A stretch of DNA of 64,000 bases from Podocnemis expansa (lineage: Eukaryota > Chordata > Testudines > Podocnemididae). Both the position numbers and the translations under genes were made by a program. Below are positions 10,200 to 22,424 of the stretch, in pieces. Positions within the stretch are counted from its first letter, which is position 1. The number at the start of each line of letters is the position of its first letter. Below the pieces are notes generated by a model that saw nothing but the letters and a program-made list of their open reading frames with translations, had not been told where the DNA came from and did not search any database. The stretch covers positions 2,879,167 through 2,943,166 of the forward strand of contig ML681971.1 in the NCBI GenBank assembly GCA_007922195.1, given 5' to 3'.

Positions 10200-11505
10200 A
10201 TCTGATGTAACTGTCTTGTCTTCTCAACCAGACCTGTGGTGCCTCCTAATACTAGTTTTTGGCTCATAATTGCATCCAAACTATTTCATTATACCTGTGT
10301 TCAGTTCTGAAAGGTTTGAATTTGAAAATGCATGAGAAGTCCACCAATATTACTTCAGATGTGGCAAGATATCAAAGACAAAGCTGCACAAAATTCTGTC
10401 ACAGCAGTGTTTTGGGGCTGCACATTTCTTCTTTTAATCAATGTTTATGCTTCTGGAAATGTATCTGTGGGGGAGAAGCAGCTATGTAAATTCATATGTT
10501 AATGTAAACAGTTCTGTTTCTTGGAAAATACATACACTTGGGGGAAAAAATAAATTCAGCTCCCCAAGGAGAGCAACAGAAGGGTGTCTGATAAATATAC
10601 CTGAATGAAATTCAAACAGGCTACATGTGTCGAAGTCTGAAAATTGACTTTGTGTGATGTGTAAAGCTGAACAGTTAATATACTAGTCTTAAATGTTTTA
10701 AAATACTGCATGTTCCTGTGGAAACATGCCTGCTTTAGGCTATATGTTTAAATGCTCCATTTGAGGGCTATAGGCTTTTTCTTTGGGTGACTTTAAAATG
10801 TTCTAGTTTCCGTATGTTAAGTGCATTAGTTTAACATAGGCAGTATAGATTGTAAATTTATGTTGTGTGAATTGAATGCTTAATCAAAAAAACAAACTAT
10901 ATCAATTGAAAATAATTTTGTTGAAATAGCAGATCTCGTTCTCTTCCATATTTTTCTCTGAATTACAGCAGCTGGGATGCTTCTCAGCTAAGGAAAAAAA
11001 TGGGTAGGAGAGAACATTACCATGGCAGCAGGGATCAATCTGGTGGAGTGTGAAGTGGAAGTGTGTCCTTGATCAGGTGATTAAACTTAAATTAATAAAT
11101 GCAGAACTTCAGAACTACTATGTTAGACTTAATATAACTGTAAGGATTATTTTTATAAAGGGTATACGATACTATGTAACTTTTAATATACCGTGTAACT
11201 TTGATATAGAGAATAACATCTGTCTTATGCCCGTCCATGTCTTCTACTCTGCTTAGAGTGCCATTGTTGGAAGCTTGATTTTTCTTTTTTATACCATAAA
11301 ATATTGAGTTAGTAAGTGACCAGTGAATGTAAAGCATCACATGAATCCGAGAAGGCTAATGGATTTCTTCACTTTGCAAATTTGGAAGAAAATAACATGA
11401 ATATGGCTTGATAAGGAACAGTTGTCATGAAAACACTAATTAGGGAAAATAACCTCATTGCTAGTGTTTTACAAGGTTAGCAGTACTTAACATGTACATT
11501 ATCTT
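10200..11505. other. No recognisable gene
   Basis: AT-rich unique-looking DNA. Short open frames at 10259 and 11050 show no domain, no splice context and no family resemblance. Confidence 0.45.
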
Positions 11506-11507
11506 TT

Positions 11508-11586
11508 AAAACAAACAAGGATTCCTGTGGCACTTAAAAACTAACAAATTTATTTATTGCATGAGCTTTTGCGGGAGAAAATCCCA
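11508..11586 (+). repeat. Foldback repeat, left arm only
   Basis: It carries AACAAACAAGGATTCCTGTG, AAAACTAACAAATTTATTTA and GAGCTTTTGCGGGAGAAAAT, the left arm of the foldback family, and stops at the palindrome centre. Confidence 0.75.
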
Positions 11587-12397
11587 AAATACTGTAACAC
11601 TGTTGCTCCATATCTGGAATATAAAGATTCTAAAACTGTGTTTGAATTAAAATAACCAATCTTTGATTTAAAATGCCATACTACTTTCTACACATTTAGC
11701 TCAGAAAAATCCTTACAGCACATATTGATTTTAAAGGTTAACTACAAGCCTATAGAAGTGAAATAACTTAGCCTTGATTTGCTATAGAACTATGTTTAGC
11801 AAAGATTAAGTGTACATGACAAATTTGAGCTTTGTTTGGTAGACTTCATGGCTATGTAATTGTAAAGATAATAGCATGTAATGCTGATAGTTCTTAAAAT
11901 AGAAGACGTAACATTCTCTTAAGTTTGACTCTATATGTTGTTAGTTATGGTATGGATTTAAGTTGCTGTGAATACTGGAGTTGTAATTAGGAAGCTAGGA
12001 AGTCTGAGGCAGAGAGGTGGCACAGCAGATATTTGTTCGTAAGCCCTTCTTTGGTGGTTCATTTTATAGTTTTGTGGATAGAGCACAAACAGCAGTTGTA
12101 CTGACTAATTTGCATAAACCTTTTTCAGTATTATGCAGTTTAAATGAAAATGTAAATATAAATTAGGATTGTCTCGTGTAATGAGAGCAATGAGAATGCA
12201 GTTTTTATTTTTCATCCTTTTATACAGATGGTCCTTTTAATCTGGCATCTTCCTTTTAGTGCTATTTAGGGTTGGATTTTAGAGACGAGCAGCTCAGAAC
12301 TTCGTTAATCTCATAAATATCTTTACATACTGATGGCAGAACTTGGTCCTTTATGTCTAGACACCAGTGCTGAGAAATCTCTCTATACCATTCCAAA
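11587..12397. other. No recognisable gene
   Basis: AT-rich DNA with nothing that I can assign. Confidence 0.4.
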
Positions 12398-12456
12398 TGA
12401 AAGCTCATGCGATAAATACATTAGTCTTTAAAAGTGCCACTAGACTCATTGTTTGT
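12398..12456 (-). repeat. Foldback repeat fragment
   Basis: It contains GAAAGCTCATGCGATAAATA and TTAGTCTTTAAAAGTGCCAC, the right arm of the foldback family, in a short truncated piece. Confidence 0.7.
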
Positions 12457-12956
12457 ATATTTTACTTCCCTTCTGCTGCGGTTACAATATGCTAACACTG
12501 AAAAGTGTGCATAAAATTGAAAGCAACTATATTATTTAGTACATCTCCTCCCTTCTTTTGCCCTACATGTGTTGCTCTCTAGCATGGCATTCTGAACTAT
12601 AGATTTACATCTCTCTAATGAAGGTACTTTCATTTTGTCATATAGAACCAAGCATGTTTTGAATGTTGTAAACGTTTAAAAAAATTGAAAGAGCACTGTC
12701 AGTTGCCTTACTGCATGCAGAGAGTATCCAAGCTCTTCTTCACTTAGAAAACAGGATTGTTTGCCTTTGGACTCTATTTCCATTAGTCAATGTGTGTTAA
12801 CCCTTCAGAGCACTTGATAAAGCTCATCTCATCTTTTTTGTTCTCTTCAGGATGGGTTGGATTTTGGTTCAGACTTGTAAAGGTATTTAGACACCTAACA
12901 TCCAATGAAATCAAAGGCAGTTAGGTGCCTAGGTACCTTTACCAATCTGTCCCTTA
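12457..12956. other. No recognisable gene
   Basis: Unique-looking sequence between two small repeats. A short palindromic stretch near 12876-12950 (GGTATTTAGACACCTAACAT opposite TTAGGTGCCTAGGTACC) may be the trace of another small inverted-repeat element. Confidence 0.35.
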
Positions 12957-12964
12957 GTCTAGTC

Positions 12965-13163
12965 TAGTGTTTCCCAACAGGTGTGCCGTAAGGTCTGAAT
13001 ACATGTGCCACAAAATATTTTGAAAAACTACTCAAAGAGCTCTGGATTGGCTCATTGGCTCGTGAATATTCATAAGTTCATTTGGAAACTGTATGGTGGT
13101 GTGCCTCCAATTAATTAAAGGTAGCAAGGTGTGCCACAGCAGAAAAAATGTTGGGAACCACTG
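12965..13163 (+). mobile_element. hAT-like non-autonomous element
   Basis: The ends are inverted: TAGTGTTTCCCAAC on the left and GTTGGGAACCACTG on the right. The flanking 8-mers GTCTAGTC (12957-12964) and GTCTAGTA (13164-13171) match at seven of eight positions. The body includes GTGTGCC and TGTGCCAC near its two ends, which ties it to the inverted relative at 53979-54173. No coding capacity. Confidence 0.85.
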
Positions 13164-13189
13164 GTCTAGTATACTTGAGATTGCTAAGT

Positions 13190-13575
13190 GAACCTAGAAC
13201 CTTTGCTGACCCCTGTGCCCCCCTCTTCCCTGACTCTCAGCCAAGGCCAGTTGCTCCTTCTACAAGGGGAAAAGAGGGGCTACTGCCTTAAAATTTGATA
13301 GCAGCTGTGACTGGGGGGGTGGGGAGTCCCCAGGCAAACAGCTGAAAGCAGCTGCCCAGCATGGTGCCTCATAGTAGCATGGCTAGAGTGTGGGTCTGCA
13401 GAATCACTGTGGAAGGCAGTTGCCTCTTGAGGCTCCTTTCAGTGGCGTGTCTAGGGAGAGAGTGTCCAGGCAGGCTCGCTGTGGAAAACAGCGGCCTCGA
13501 GTGTCTCCTCTCAGTTGTATGCCTAGGGAGGGGCCCAGATGGGCTTGCATGCCACGTGTGCTGTTGCCAACCCCT
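13190..13575. repeat. GC-rich repeat, probably a degraded hAT-like element
   Basis: The right end TGCATGCCACGTGTGCTGTT followed by GCCAACCCCTG resembles the right end of the element at 48403-48819. The left side starts with CCTTTGCTGACCCCTGTG. Candidate flanks ACCTAGAA and ACCTAAAG match at six of eight. The left inverted end is damaged, so assignment is tentative. Confidence 0.4.
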
Positions 13576-15283
13576 GACCTAAAGCTTTGGCTAGGTAATC
13601 TTTGATTTTTAGAATAATATAAATAGGAAACCACATTTCCATCTCAATTTTGTTCTTGTGTTAACAAAAAATAACATCTGCTGTAGCTGAAAGAAAGATG
13701 AGAGGAAAAAAAATCTATATTTTTAACTTATTTTGTGTATTGGCCAGCACTGGTATATCTGTTTCACTGTTATGCTGAATTAGTTGCCTTTCCTGTCTTG
13801 TGAACGTTACATCACTGTTCTTCAAGGAGCTATCAAGTCAATCTTTTTCCGGTCTTACAGGAAGGGGTTTAGTAGTAGCGCAGTAGGAATGCTAAAAATG
13901 ACCTATTTTGGAGGAGAAGAGTTACAAGGCCAATCCAGGTGTCATTTTCCTGTCTCTTTCTTAATTATTGTAAAATCACAACAAACTCTGGAATTACTGT
14001 ATTTACATCCTTGACAATTTCTGTTGTACATTTGTTTTACCACTGAGGAAGAACTGTGTGAATGTATAGTGCGCATAATATTTAATCCTTCCAGCCTCTG
14101 GTTTTTATTTTAAATGAGAAAAAAAATGCCAGGTTCCAAAACTGAATGCAGCCCTAAAGTGTAAGGTGAACTTTTTTTTTTTTTTTTTGGCACTAATCCC
14201 AGTTTAAGAATGTGCTGTTTATTTGTGCAAAACTTTCAAACAGGTATTACTTTACAATTTAATTGGCTACATGTACCTTGAAAAGAATATATACCAGTGT
14301 TTTTTTCCCCCACTATGGAGATATAAAGGGTTGTTTCACAGCAGAGGGAGCATAAACTAGCAGGTACAAGGAAGCTTGTGTGAATTGAGCAATACTGTGT
14401 AGCTTAGGAAAGAAGTCTGTCCTTGGCTTGTAGCTTTTGGCAGCTTCAAACAAAACAGTCAGTGTTCTCCTACAGAAATTGAGGATTCTTTTTATGTTCT
14501 TGAAGACACATTTAAAGAAGCACTTACTACTCCAAGTGGTTGAAAAATATCATCTGAAACATACTTGCTTTCTTTAACAGAAGGCTTCTTGCCTAGTTTC
14601 CTTCTTAAAAGTTCTACATACACAATAACTTCAGTTTTTGGTATATGTATTGTATGCAAGAAAATTGCTTTAAAAACAAAGAGCAACTTGAATGTAAAAA
14701 TCAAGCTGGTTTGAAGTGCAAAATTTATTGGTTTTTTTTTTTTTTTTGATTGTGAACAAACCAGTTCAAATAATTCTCAGCTCTACATAATTATTTTCCT
14801 GTTGACCTGTATTTAGGCCCTTTTCATCAGATGCAGTCTATTTGGGAACTCAGTGTTGGTAAGGTAAATGGTAGGGAGCCTATAAAGCTGTGCATCCAAG
14901 GCAAAGTGCCCCTTCTTCTCTGGGTGTAAGGTTGATAATTCCTCCTGTTAATCAAGTCATTTGTCAGAAATTGAAGGCAGTCAACTTCTTTTTCAGTTTG
15001 TAAACGTTAGTGTTGTGGTAGCAGCATGTCTAGTTTGTGGCTAGATAGCTGACTCTACAGAAGGAGCTGCAATTGCTCTTTGCTCTTACTTTGCAAAGGA
15101 CATGTTTTATTAAATTTCATTGGCTGCAGGGGCTGAAAAATATTTCATTATCATCTCTTTGGTTCTTCACTGTGAATCTCTTTCCCTAGAGGGATCTTGT
15201 TTCCTAAGGATTTCTGCTGTATTTGAAGTTGCCTGAGGACTAATGCATTTCTGAATAGGACACCTCTACATCTAAGGCAGTGG
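13576..15283. other. No recognisable gene; two poly(T) tracts
   Basis: AT-rich DNA with T runs near 14172-14188 and 14730-14746. Short open frames on both strands have no support as genes. Confidence 0.4.
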
Positions 15284-15289
15284 TTCCCA

Positions 15290-15452
15290 ACAGCCATGTT
15301 AGTCTAGTTCAGCAAAACAAGCAGAGTCCTGTGGCACTTGCAGACTAACAAATTTGTGTCTGATGAAGTGAGATTTTCTTCCATGAAAGGTCATGTGATA
15401 AATAAATTTGTTAGTCTTTAAGTGCCAGAGGACTCATTGCTTGTTTTGCTGT
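15290..15452. repeat. Foldback repeat
   Basis: The left arm (AGTCTAGTTCAGCAAAACAA, AGAGTCCTGTGGCACTT) and right arm (AAATTTGTTAGTCTTTAAGT) are complementary about a centre near 15360. It follows CAGTGGTTCCCAAC at 15281-15294, which looks like one end of a hAT-like element without its partner. Confidence 0.75.
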
Positions 15453-16290
15453 CTTCCTTAGTTGTGAGAAAAGTCCAAATATCATAACTGGAAGGTGGGG
15501 GGGGGAATAGTAGATATAGAAGAGAGGATCCCATCTATTCGAGGTCATATTAGGCCCCTACAAATCTTATTGGTGCACACCAATGTCAAAAAATAGTTTG
15601 AGTATAGACGGGTCTGCCATGATAAGATTCACTTCAGATCATAGACTTTGTACTTTCTCCTACTTTAGCTAAACATTGGGCTTGATATACCCGTATGCTG
15701 GGAGGTGAAGCAAGCCAGTTTAAGGACAAGAGGGCTCTTGTGCTGGAAGGATCAGACCCTGTAGGCAAAAGAATACAGATTTTGCTTAGAGGATTCCAGA
15801 TTCACACTGGAAATTTCTGTCTATGCAGTGTGCAGCTTAAGAGTAGTTATTAGAAGATTTCTCATTGACAAATCTATGGAAGCCAGAGATGAACAACTGA
15901 GGCTAATCATGTCACTTGTTCTAGGTTCAGTATAGGTAGCTGCCATTTCATACAAATATGATATCAGTCACATCTATACTTGACACAGCCTAGAGAGCAG
16001 CTGAAAGTTCATGTATGTAACAAGAACAAGTCTGCACTTCATGAGACCAAGGTATCAGTCCTGCTCCCAAAAGCATTAACCAAAGTTTGACATGACACAA
16101 CCAATGAAGGTCAAAAACAGGTAGAGAGAGGATGAGGATAGTTGGGGTTCTGTAATAAGGTGCAAAAACATTTTGATTGTTAGGTTGAATTTTTCTTGTG
16201 TCCTCAGTCATCTTCCAGACTTTATTTAGTTAATGACACTTCACCTGGGTGGCTGATCAGCTTTCTCTATTCCTCCCTTTGTATTTTGTG
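15453..16290. other. No recognisable gene
   Basis: Unique-looking DNA with a G run near 15497. The open frame on the minus strand at 15990-16211 has no recognisable feature. Confidence 0.4.
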
Positions 16291-16294
16291 TTTA

Positions 16295-16380
16295 ATGCCC
16301 AAAGTGTGCTAAATGTACAGTCAGAATAAGGCATGGTCTCAACTCTGCCGAAAGAGATTATGATCTTAAAAACAAGCTAA
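16295..16380 (-). repeat. L2/MIR-type 3' tail fragment
   Basis: GTGCTAAATGTACAGTCAGA and the following CTCAACTCTGCCGAAAGAG resemble the reverse complement of the conserved L2-type tail (consensus-like words for clock of 'gcgctgtacaaa' and 'ctgccccgaagag'). The resemblance is from memory of the family and the sequence is old. Confidence 0.45.
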
Positions 16381-17735
16381 AGTAGGGGAAAGGAATGCAA
16401 TGTAGAAGTGAAATGAAGGGTTAGGGAGAGGATAATCTGTAAGGATACAATCATCAGGAAGATTATCACTGATATATATCATTTTAAATTGAGGCATTAA
16501 TATCTTCAGCTGACCCTCTGCTTAGTCATGGTTTGTTCTATCTTTCAACCTAGGTAAGGCCCTTTACTCTTTTTTACATTCTACAGTTTGGACCTAGCAC
16601 AGTCTTCTTTCTGCACAATTTTCCTTCTTGTCAGAAGCCCACTTCTTCCAGGAATGCTTTCTTCCTCCTCCTCATCCTTCTTAATTTCCCAGCAACTTTC
16701 GCTTGGAATGTTATTTGGTGTCTTGTCTGACTTCAGATTGTGAGCAATTTATGGTAGTGTTCTCTCTTTTGGGGGGGCGGGAGGAAGAGTAAGCTCATGG
16801 CTCTTGCCTTTCCTGAAAATGTTCTGTATTATAAACAATGGAATATTCTGTTGATATATGCTACACATATACTATTTTAGGTAATTTAATTTTCTCTGAT
16901 CTTCATATTTCCTGTATTTTCCTTTGTGTGAATTCTCCTGGGAAATTGGTGATGAAACTGATATATTTGCAACACTTGAAATTTTAGGTTTATATGGTAG
17001 CTCTGTATCACTGTTAATTAAGTAATGTTGGTATTGAGCTTTGAAGATACAAAACACCAAGAACTGTTAAATACTCTTCTTCCACAGGTGATTATTAATT
17101 ATGAGGCTGGCATATACAGAGAAGATGAAAGACTATTTGGGCAAAATTTGTGGCAAAAATCTTTTGAAGTTTGGGCAAACATTGCAAACCGTTTAATTCA
17201 GCATTGTTGTTCTGCCATGCTTTATCATCTGTGGTATTGGTTTCTAATAACTAGTAATACTAAGTTATCAAAATAGTTAGAAACCAGTTTTTTATTTCTT
17301 TAAATAGAGGGAGCAAAAGGTAAAAGCTCTGGATATAAAAGTAAGTTTTCATTTGTATTCCAGTTAACTTTTTAACTTTTTCTGCATAATTTTAAGTATT
17401 AATAATTTTCTTCTTTCAAGGATTAAAAATTAATGGAGGATAGATTTCCCCCCCACACCTTTTTGTCTCAGACCAGCCACATAATTGCCAGCAGCAACCC
17501 TAGGTCTATTCTAACCAGAAACTTTTCTGACCCACTAGGTCACATCTTTTGATGTGCAGTACCAAATCTTCTTAGAGAATGAGGCTGGCTGTTCTAGATA
17601 AAGAACAATGAAAATTTTAAACAGTCAGATAAGCTATAGGTAAAACTATTGAAAAGAAATGGGATGGGTCGAAAGCACCTGCAGCTTCTGCAGCTGTGTC
17701 TTTATGTTGGAGAGAATCAGTTGTTTGCTATGTAT
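16381..17735. other. No recognisable gene
   Basis: A 3' splice-like CTTCTTCCACAG at about 17077-17088 precedes an open stretch, but no donor, homology or periodicity supports an exon. Confidence 0.4.
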
Positions 17736-17743
17736 GAGTGTAT

Positions 17744-18108
17744 CCAGGGGTTAAAGTATAATTTGGCAGGCCCCCCTTGCAGTGGTACCCCACCCCCCTT
17801 ACCTGGCTGCCATGAGGAGGGGCCCAGGCCCAGGCTGAGGCTTTGGCCTAGAGCCTGGTCTCACTAAGCATGCTCAGAGCTTCTGAGTATGCTCAGTGAG
17901 AGTAAGCTGGTTGGTGGAGTTTTTAGAACTCCTTGCCCTGCTCAGTGTGGCAGAACGCTATTCCAGGGCCTACTATTTTTAAATGGTGGGCCCTGGCATG
18001 CACTGTTCCTGCTCCATTTTCTATTTTGGGGGGTCCAGAGCGCTGAGCCCCTAAAAATAGTGGGCCCTGGAATGAAGTTCTGCTGCGTTCTGGCATACTT
18101 TAGCCCTG
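17744..18108. mobile_element. hAT-like non-autonomous element with perfect TSD
   Basis: Inverted ends CAGGGGTTAAAGTATA and CATACTTTAGCCCTG bound a GC-rich 365-bp body with CTGAGC and GGGCCC motifs. The direct repeat GAGTGTAT is present at 17736-17743 and 18109-18116; one further C is shared, so the boundary is uncertain by one base. No coding capacity. It sits at the edge of another small element with CTACACTGCAG. Confidence 0.85.
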
Positions 18109-18109
18109 G

Positions 18110-18335
18110 AGTGTATCTACACTGCAGCTAGGAGGGTGTTGTTCCCAGCTTGGGCAGATGAACACGCAGCAGCTTTGCGTTATGTAACAGCATGGCTGTG
18201 GTGGCTCACAGAAATCATTCAAGTATGTGTGTGTGTGAAATCTGAGGATCTTATTTGGGGTGCTATGCCAAGCTGCTCCTAATACTACAGGAGCAACATG
18301 GCCATTGAGGAGCTGGCACATACACATGTATCTGA
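18110..18335 (+). repeat. Probable TIR element of the GGGTATGTCTACACTGCA family
   Basis: Its start, GTGTATCTACACTGCAGCTA, matches the terminal motif of the elements at 19429-19674 and 33021-33258, and the body GTTCCCAGCTTGGGCAGATG is typical of that family as I recall it. The right end is unclear. Confidence 0.5.
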
Positions 18336-19370
18336 GCTATGTCTTTGTTACTTGATGGGTGTTTCTTGCAGAGTGAACCATTTATTAAGTAATTTTGTCT
18401 TAATCTGAGAAATTCCATATCACACATAATTATAGTAGATTCATTCTAGTAGAGTATAGCTGTTTCTAAAATGATATTCTGACTTTGTTTTATCACTTAG
18501 TGGAGACTGTGCTGCTATGTGATGAGCTAGTAACATTGAGTGAGACATTTGGCAGTATTGTATCAGCTCATTCTCCTTTTACTTTCTTTATAATTGGACA
18601 TTTGACCAAATGAAAACTCTATTGTTTGCTATGCCAGAAAGAAGTCAATGTTGAGTTTTAGGAATGTGCTTTTCATGTTTTTGGGCAGCTTATCTCTCAA
18701 CAAGAATTGTTAGTATTGGACCTGCATAGATTGAATAACTTCCTGGATATTTTACAATTGTTTCCTCCCAGGAAGTTTATTAGGAAACACGAACAAAAGT
18801 TCATGTTCACTGAGCACATACAGGGCACAGCCTTTTTAAAATAACTCGGTCTTCCTGGATGTAGAGCTTGAAAAATGCACTTGCTCTTAACACAATAGTA
18901 AAGTCTTTCCGGAGGCTGAGGGTCCCAATTAAAATTTCTTTAGTATTTAAATTTTGAGTTTTTAGAGAAGCTCCTAATGACTTTGGAGAAAAGGTATTGA
19001 CATAGTACTGTTCTTTCCAAGTCTGCAGCATTCCCAAGTGATTGCAGAGTGAAAATTACTTCACTTTCATTATTTCCCAGTTGCTGCTCATGGTGTTCCA
19101 AATAGCAATAGGATAATCAACAAGTCTCTTGTCTGTTTCTACTGCTGTTTGAGAGCAGCAAAGGAAAGGATTCAGATTAAATGCACCAAAAAAGGGGGGG
19201 GGCGGTGTAAACTGAAGGAAGGGAGTTTTTTTGTAATATGCCTTAATTAGCTTTAAAAAGTAGCTTCCAATATTTGTCACTTTATGATCATTCTGCAACA
19301 GAATATGGGGGGCAAAGGGGAGAAGTGAGTCACCTGAAATGGGATTATGGGTGGTGCTGAAGTCTAGTGT
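18336..19370. other. No recognisable gene
   Basis: Unique-looking sequence. The minus-strand open frames at 18807-19037 and 19056-19379 lack any domain or splice context. A G run lies at about 19194-19202. Confidence 0.4.
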
Positions 19371-19374
19371 AAAG

Positions 19375-19855
19375 GTCACTGGACAGGGATGTGGAGTGAC
19401 CTGGTTTCCATTCCTAGCTCTTCTACATGGCTTGTCTAAAACTGCAGAGTTAATGTGTTAATAACATGCTTCTAATTTCAATCCTGCCTACACATAAGAA
19501 ACTTTAAGTATGGTGGATGCTTTCAATTAGATTTGGATGGCCTGTTGGGGTATAAACGACAAGTCTCCGTTAGTGCAGTGACTCAACTGTGAGCATAAGC
19601 ACTCTGTGCAGCCCAGCTGTTGCCTTGTGCTGTTACTGCTCTCACTTGAGTTGCTGCTGCAGTGAAGACATCCCCATGCCCCCACGTGTGATCTTTTGCA
19701 AGTCATTTCCACCTCTGGTTCAATTCCCATCTTTTGTATGTCCTGTCTTATTTATGTTGTAAATTTGCAGGATGTAAGAAACGTTTGTCCAGCACCAAGC
19801 ACAATGGAGCTGCTGGTCTTTGACACCTGAAATTGCTACTAGAATGTAAATAAGA
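19375..19855 (+). repeat. MIR-type SINE with L2-like tail, interrupted
   Basis: The 5' part at 19381-19428 (GTGACCTGGTTTCCATTCCT, AGCTCTTCTACAT) matches the tRNA-derived head of MIR-type SINEs. The core resumes at 19684 (GTGTGATCTTTTGCAAGTCA, CACCTCTGGTTCAATTCCCA, CATCTTTTGTATG). The tail at about 19785 (TTGTCCAGCACCAAGCACAA) matches the L2-type 3' tail. A TIR element at 19429-19674 separates head from core. Very old and non-functional. Confidence 0.6.
19429..19674. mobile_element. TIR element with 3-bp TSD inside a MIR-type SINE
   Basis: The left end GGCTTGTCTAAAACTGCAGA and the right end CTGCAGTGAAGACATCCC are inverted copies of the terminal motif GGGTATGTCTACACTGCAG. CAT flanks both sides (19426-19428 and 19675-19677), a 3-bp duplication as in PIF/Harbinger-type elements. 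No coding capacity. Confidence 0.6.
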
Positions 19856-21380
19856 GAATTGGATTTGCACGTTAATGTGCCAGGTTTGTTAGCCTGAGTA
19901 TTTGTCATGAAAGAAAGATGAGAATTGGATAGTAATTTCATAAATAAATAGACAGTTGATGGCTCTTACTCCAGAAATGAATAACATAAAAAACTGTGCT
20001 TGGAATTTGATCCTGTATTTATGATTTCCACTGTGAAGGATTTACAGCAGTTTCCTACTAGCATATCTGAATTGGAAGGTTTAGAGAATTGCAGAGTCCT
20101 CAAGGAAAGCAATGACAAACTTTAGAGAGAAGCCTGTCTGTACTGTGTGCGCTTGTGCTCTTTGTTTTTTATTATTTTGCATAAAACCAAGATTTTTGTT
20201 GTTTAGTATTTCATCTATTCCTGCTGTTTTTTCCTAGCAGTAACTAATTTGGATGGCAGAAGAGGAGTAAGATTTCAAGTGCAAACTAAGCTACTTTAAA
20301 GTTTGCCCAGCTCCACTAGTCCTCTGTTTGTTTTAAAGCACTGCTGTGCTGCTTGAGTCTCTTGTATGTTTTATTCATGCATTACATTGATGAGATTATT
20401 GGATTGTGAGGAGTGGGCATGTGCTTAGTCAATCAGAAGATTATGTAGACATTATACCTGATGTATCTCACAGAGCTTGACAAAAATGACTCCCAGCTAG
20501 GTGCCAGCAGTTTTATTTTAGGTCGCGAGAGAGGATGATCCTCTGCTGCGTTTTCACAGCCGTGTTATGAGCCAGGCTACAAACCCTGGTAGCCATGTTG
20601 ACCTGGCCCCTGGGTTTTGTCGAGCCCTGATACTGTGACTTGATACATCTACAGGGTAGAAGTTGGAAAAACTCAGTCTACCTTGCAATTTTTAAAAAAA
20701 ATTTTTTGGGTGTGTGTTTTTTTTGTTTTTTTTTTTTTTTTGTTTGTTTTTTTTTGGGTTTTTTTTTTAAGAACTTTGTTCTGCTTGTCTACCCTCCTCT
20801 TTGATGTGTAGCTGTATACACCTTTGGGCTCACCATATCTATTGATTAGTGGTGGGTTGCATTGAAGTTAAGGGACTGGCTTAGACATATTAAGCTGTTG
20901 CAGTGAAGGAATGACTAGTATCTGAGGCGTGGTATACGTGTAAAACTTGGCTGACTTAATTGTAGCAATTATGATTGTGAAAAGTTTCACCTGCAGTGTG
21001 ATGTAGGTAGGTTGAACACACTATATATGCAGCTAAATCGATGGAGACTTGTTCTATTAACCTCGCCTAGTGCTGGTAGAAGGGATGGATTTACTACACT
21101 GGTGGAAAAATTCTTTTTATTGCCATAGTGCAGAGGTACCTGGAGTCTACACTGGATGTTCAAAGATCTGCTTGTCAAGTGGCAGGATCTTAAATAATTT
21201 TAATTATAGGATAGTGAAGTGGAAATGTTGTTGCCAGGCATCTTGTTCAGAGCTCTCTGAAATAGTGCTGTCATGTAGACACTCATGTAGAAAGTTCGAC
21301 CTTCAGGAGCAGGAATTTGTGGGTTTTTTTCTTTTTTTTTTCGAGAAAAGATGACTTATTATTCTTCTGTGAAGAAATAC
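19856..21380. other. No recognisable gene; T/G low-complexity tract at 20691-20770
   Basis: AT-rich DNA. The tract at 20691-20770 is almost all T with scattered G and is likely an expanded homopolymer. Nothing else can be assigned. Confidence 0.45.
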
Positions 21381-21677
21381 CAGTAAGTTGTAATACATTA
21401 TTACAGAATTATCAGGCACATGGATAAACACAAGCAGGGAGGTAAATGGCAGGATCCCCCAAGGATCTGTGCTATTCAATGTATTACATATTCATTCATA
21501 AATAATCCGGAAAGGGAGTGAACAGTGAAGTGTCAAAGTTTGTAGATGATAAAAAAAATTATTCAAGTAATTAAGTTCAAAGTTGACTAAAGAGTCACAG
21601 GTGGATCTAACCAAACTTGGTGACTGGGCAACCAAATGATAGTAATGTACATTTAAAAATAATCCAAAGCATACATA

Positions 21678-22301
21678 CTGTATATACTCATGTAAAAGTT
21701 GATCCATGCATAAGTTGATCCCCCTTCTGAGCCCCCCAAAATAGACAAAAATGGGTGACCTGCATATAAGCCGAGATCCATCCGTTGCCCTGGCCCGCTA
21801 GCTCTCCCACCTTGCACCCAATAGCTTCCCCCAGAGTCCCCTACACCTGGGCTCTGCCACTATTTCCCCTGCCATCGCTGACACCCCCCAATCCCTGGCC
21901 CATGCTGCCACTTCTTCTGCCATCCTTGACGCTCCCTTCCTAACTCCTCAGGCCCTGCTGCTGTTTTCCTTGCTGTCCCCGATCTCCTCTTTAACCTCCA
22001 GGCCTTGCTGTTGCTTCCCTGGGCCAGCCACTCCCCCAGCACCCTTACCTGGCTGCTCCGGATGCTGGGGTCCTTCTCCTTACTCTAATCCCAGCTGGGG
22101 CTGACTCCCCAATGTGGCTGCTCCAGCCACATGCTGGGTCTGCAGCCTGGAGCGTGTTCAGTACATGCTCAGGGCTGGAGACTTAAAACTCTTGGGTTGG
22201 AGCGGCTGGCTGCTGTATGACCCATGTATAAGCTAAGTGCCTGTGTTTAAACGCAGTTTTCAGGCACAAAAATCTTAGCTTATGCACGAGCATATATGGT
22301 G
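21678..22301. mobile_element. TIR DNA element flanked by TA, inside CR1
   Basis: The ends are inverted: TACTGTATATACTCATGTAA on the left and GCACGAGCATATATGGTGTA on the right, with TA at both junctions (21676-21677 and 22302-22303). TA flanks suggest a Tc1/mariner-type mover. The body is C-rich and repeats CTGCC-type words; no transposase frame is seen. CR1 sequence stops and restarts exactly at these points. Confidence 0.7.
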
Positions 22302-22424
22302 TATTGGTAGGTATGAAATGAGCTGTTACCACTGAAGAAAAAGATCTGGAGTCCCTGTAGATAGTTCTCTGAAAATTTCAGCTCAGTTCTAAGCAAGGAA
22401 TTAAAAAAGACTGACACTGTCTGA

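Noticed and set aside
17025..17276. Open frame after an acceptor-like CTTCTTCCACAG
   Set aside because: No matching donor, no recognised protein, and no second exon in reach.
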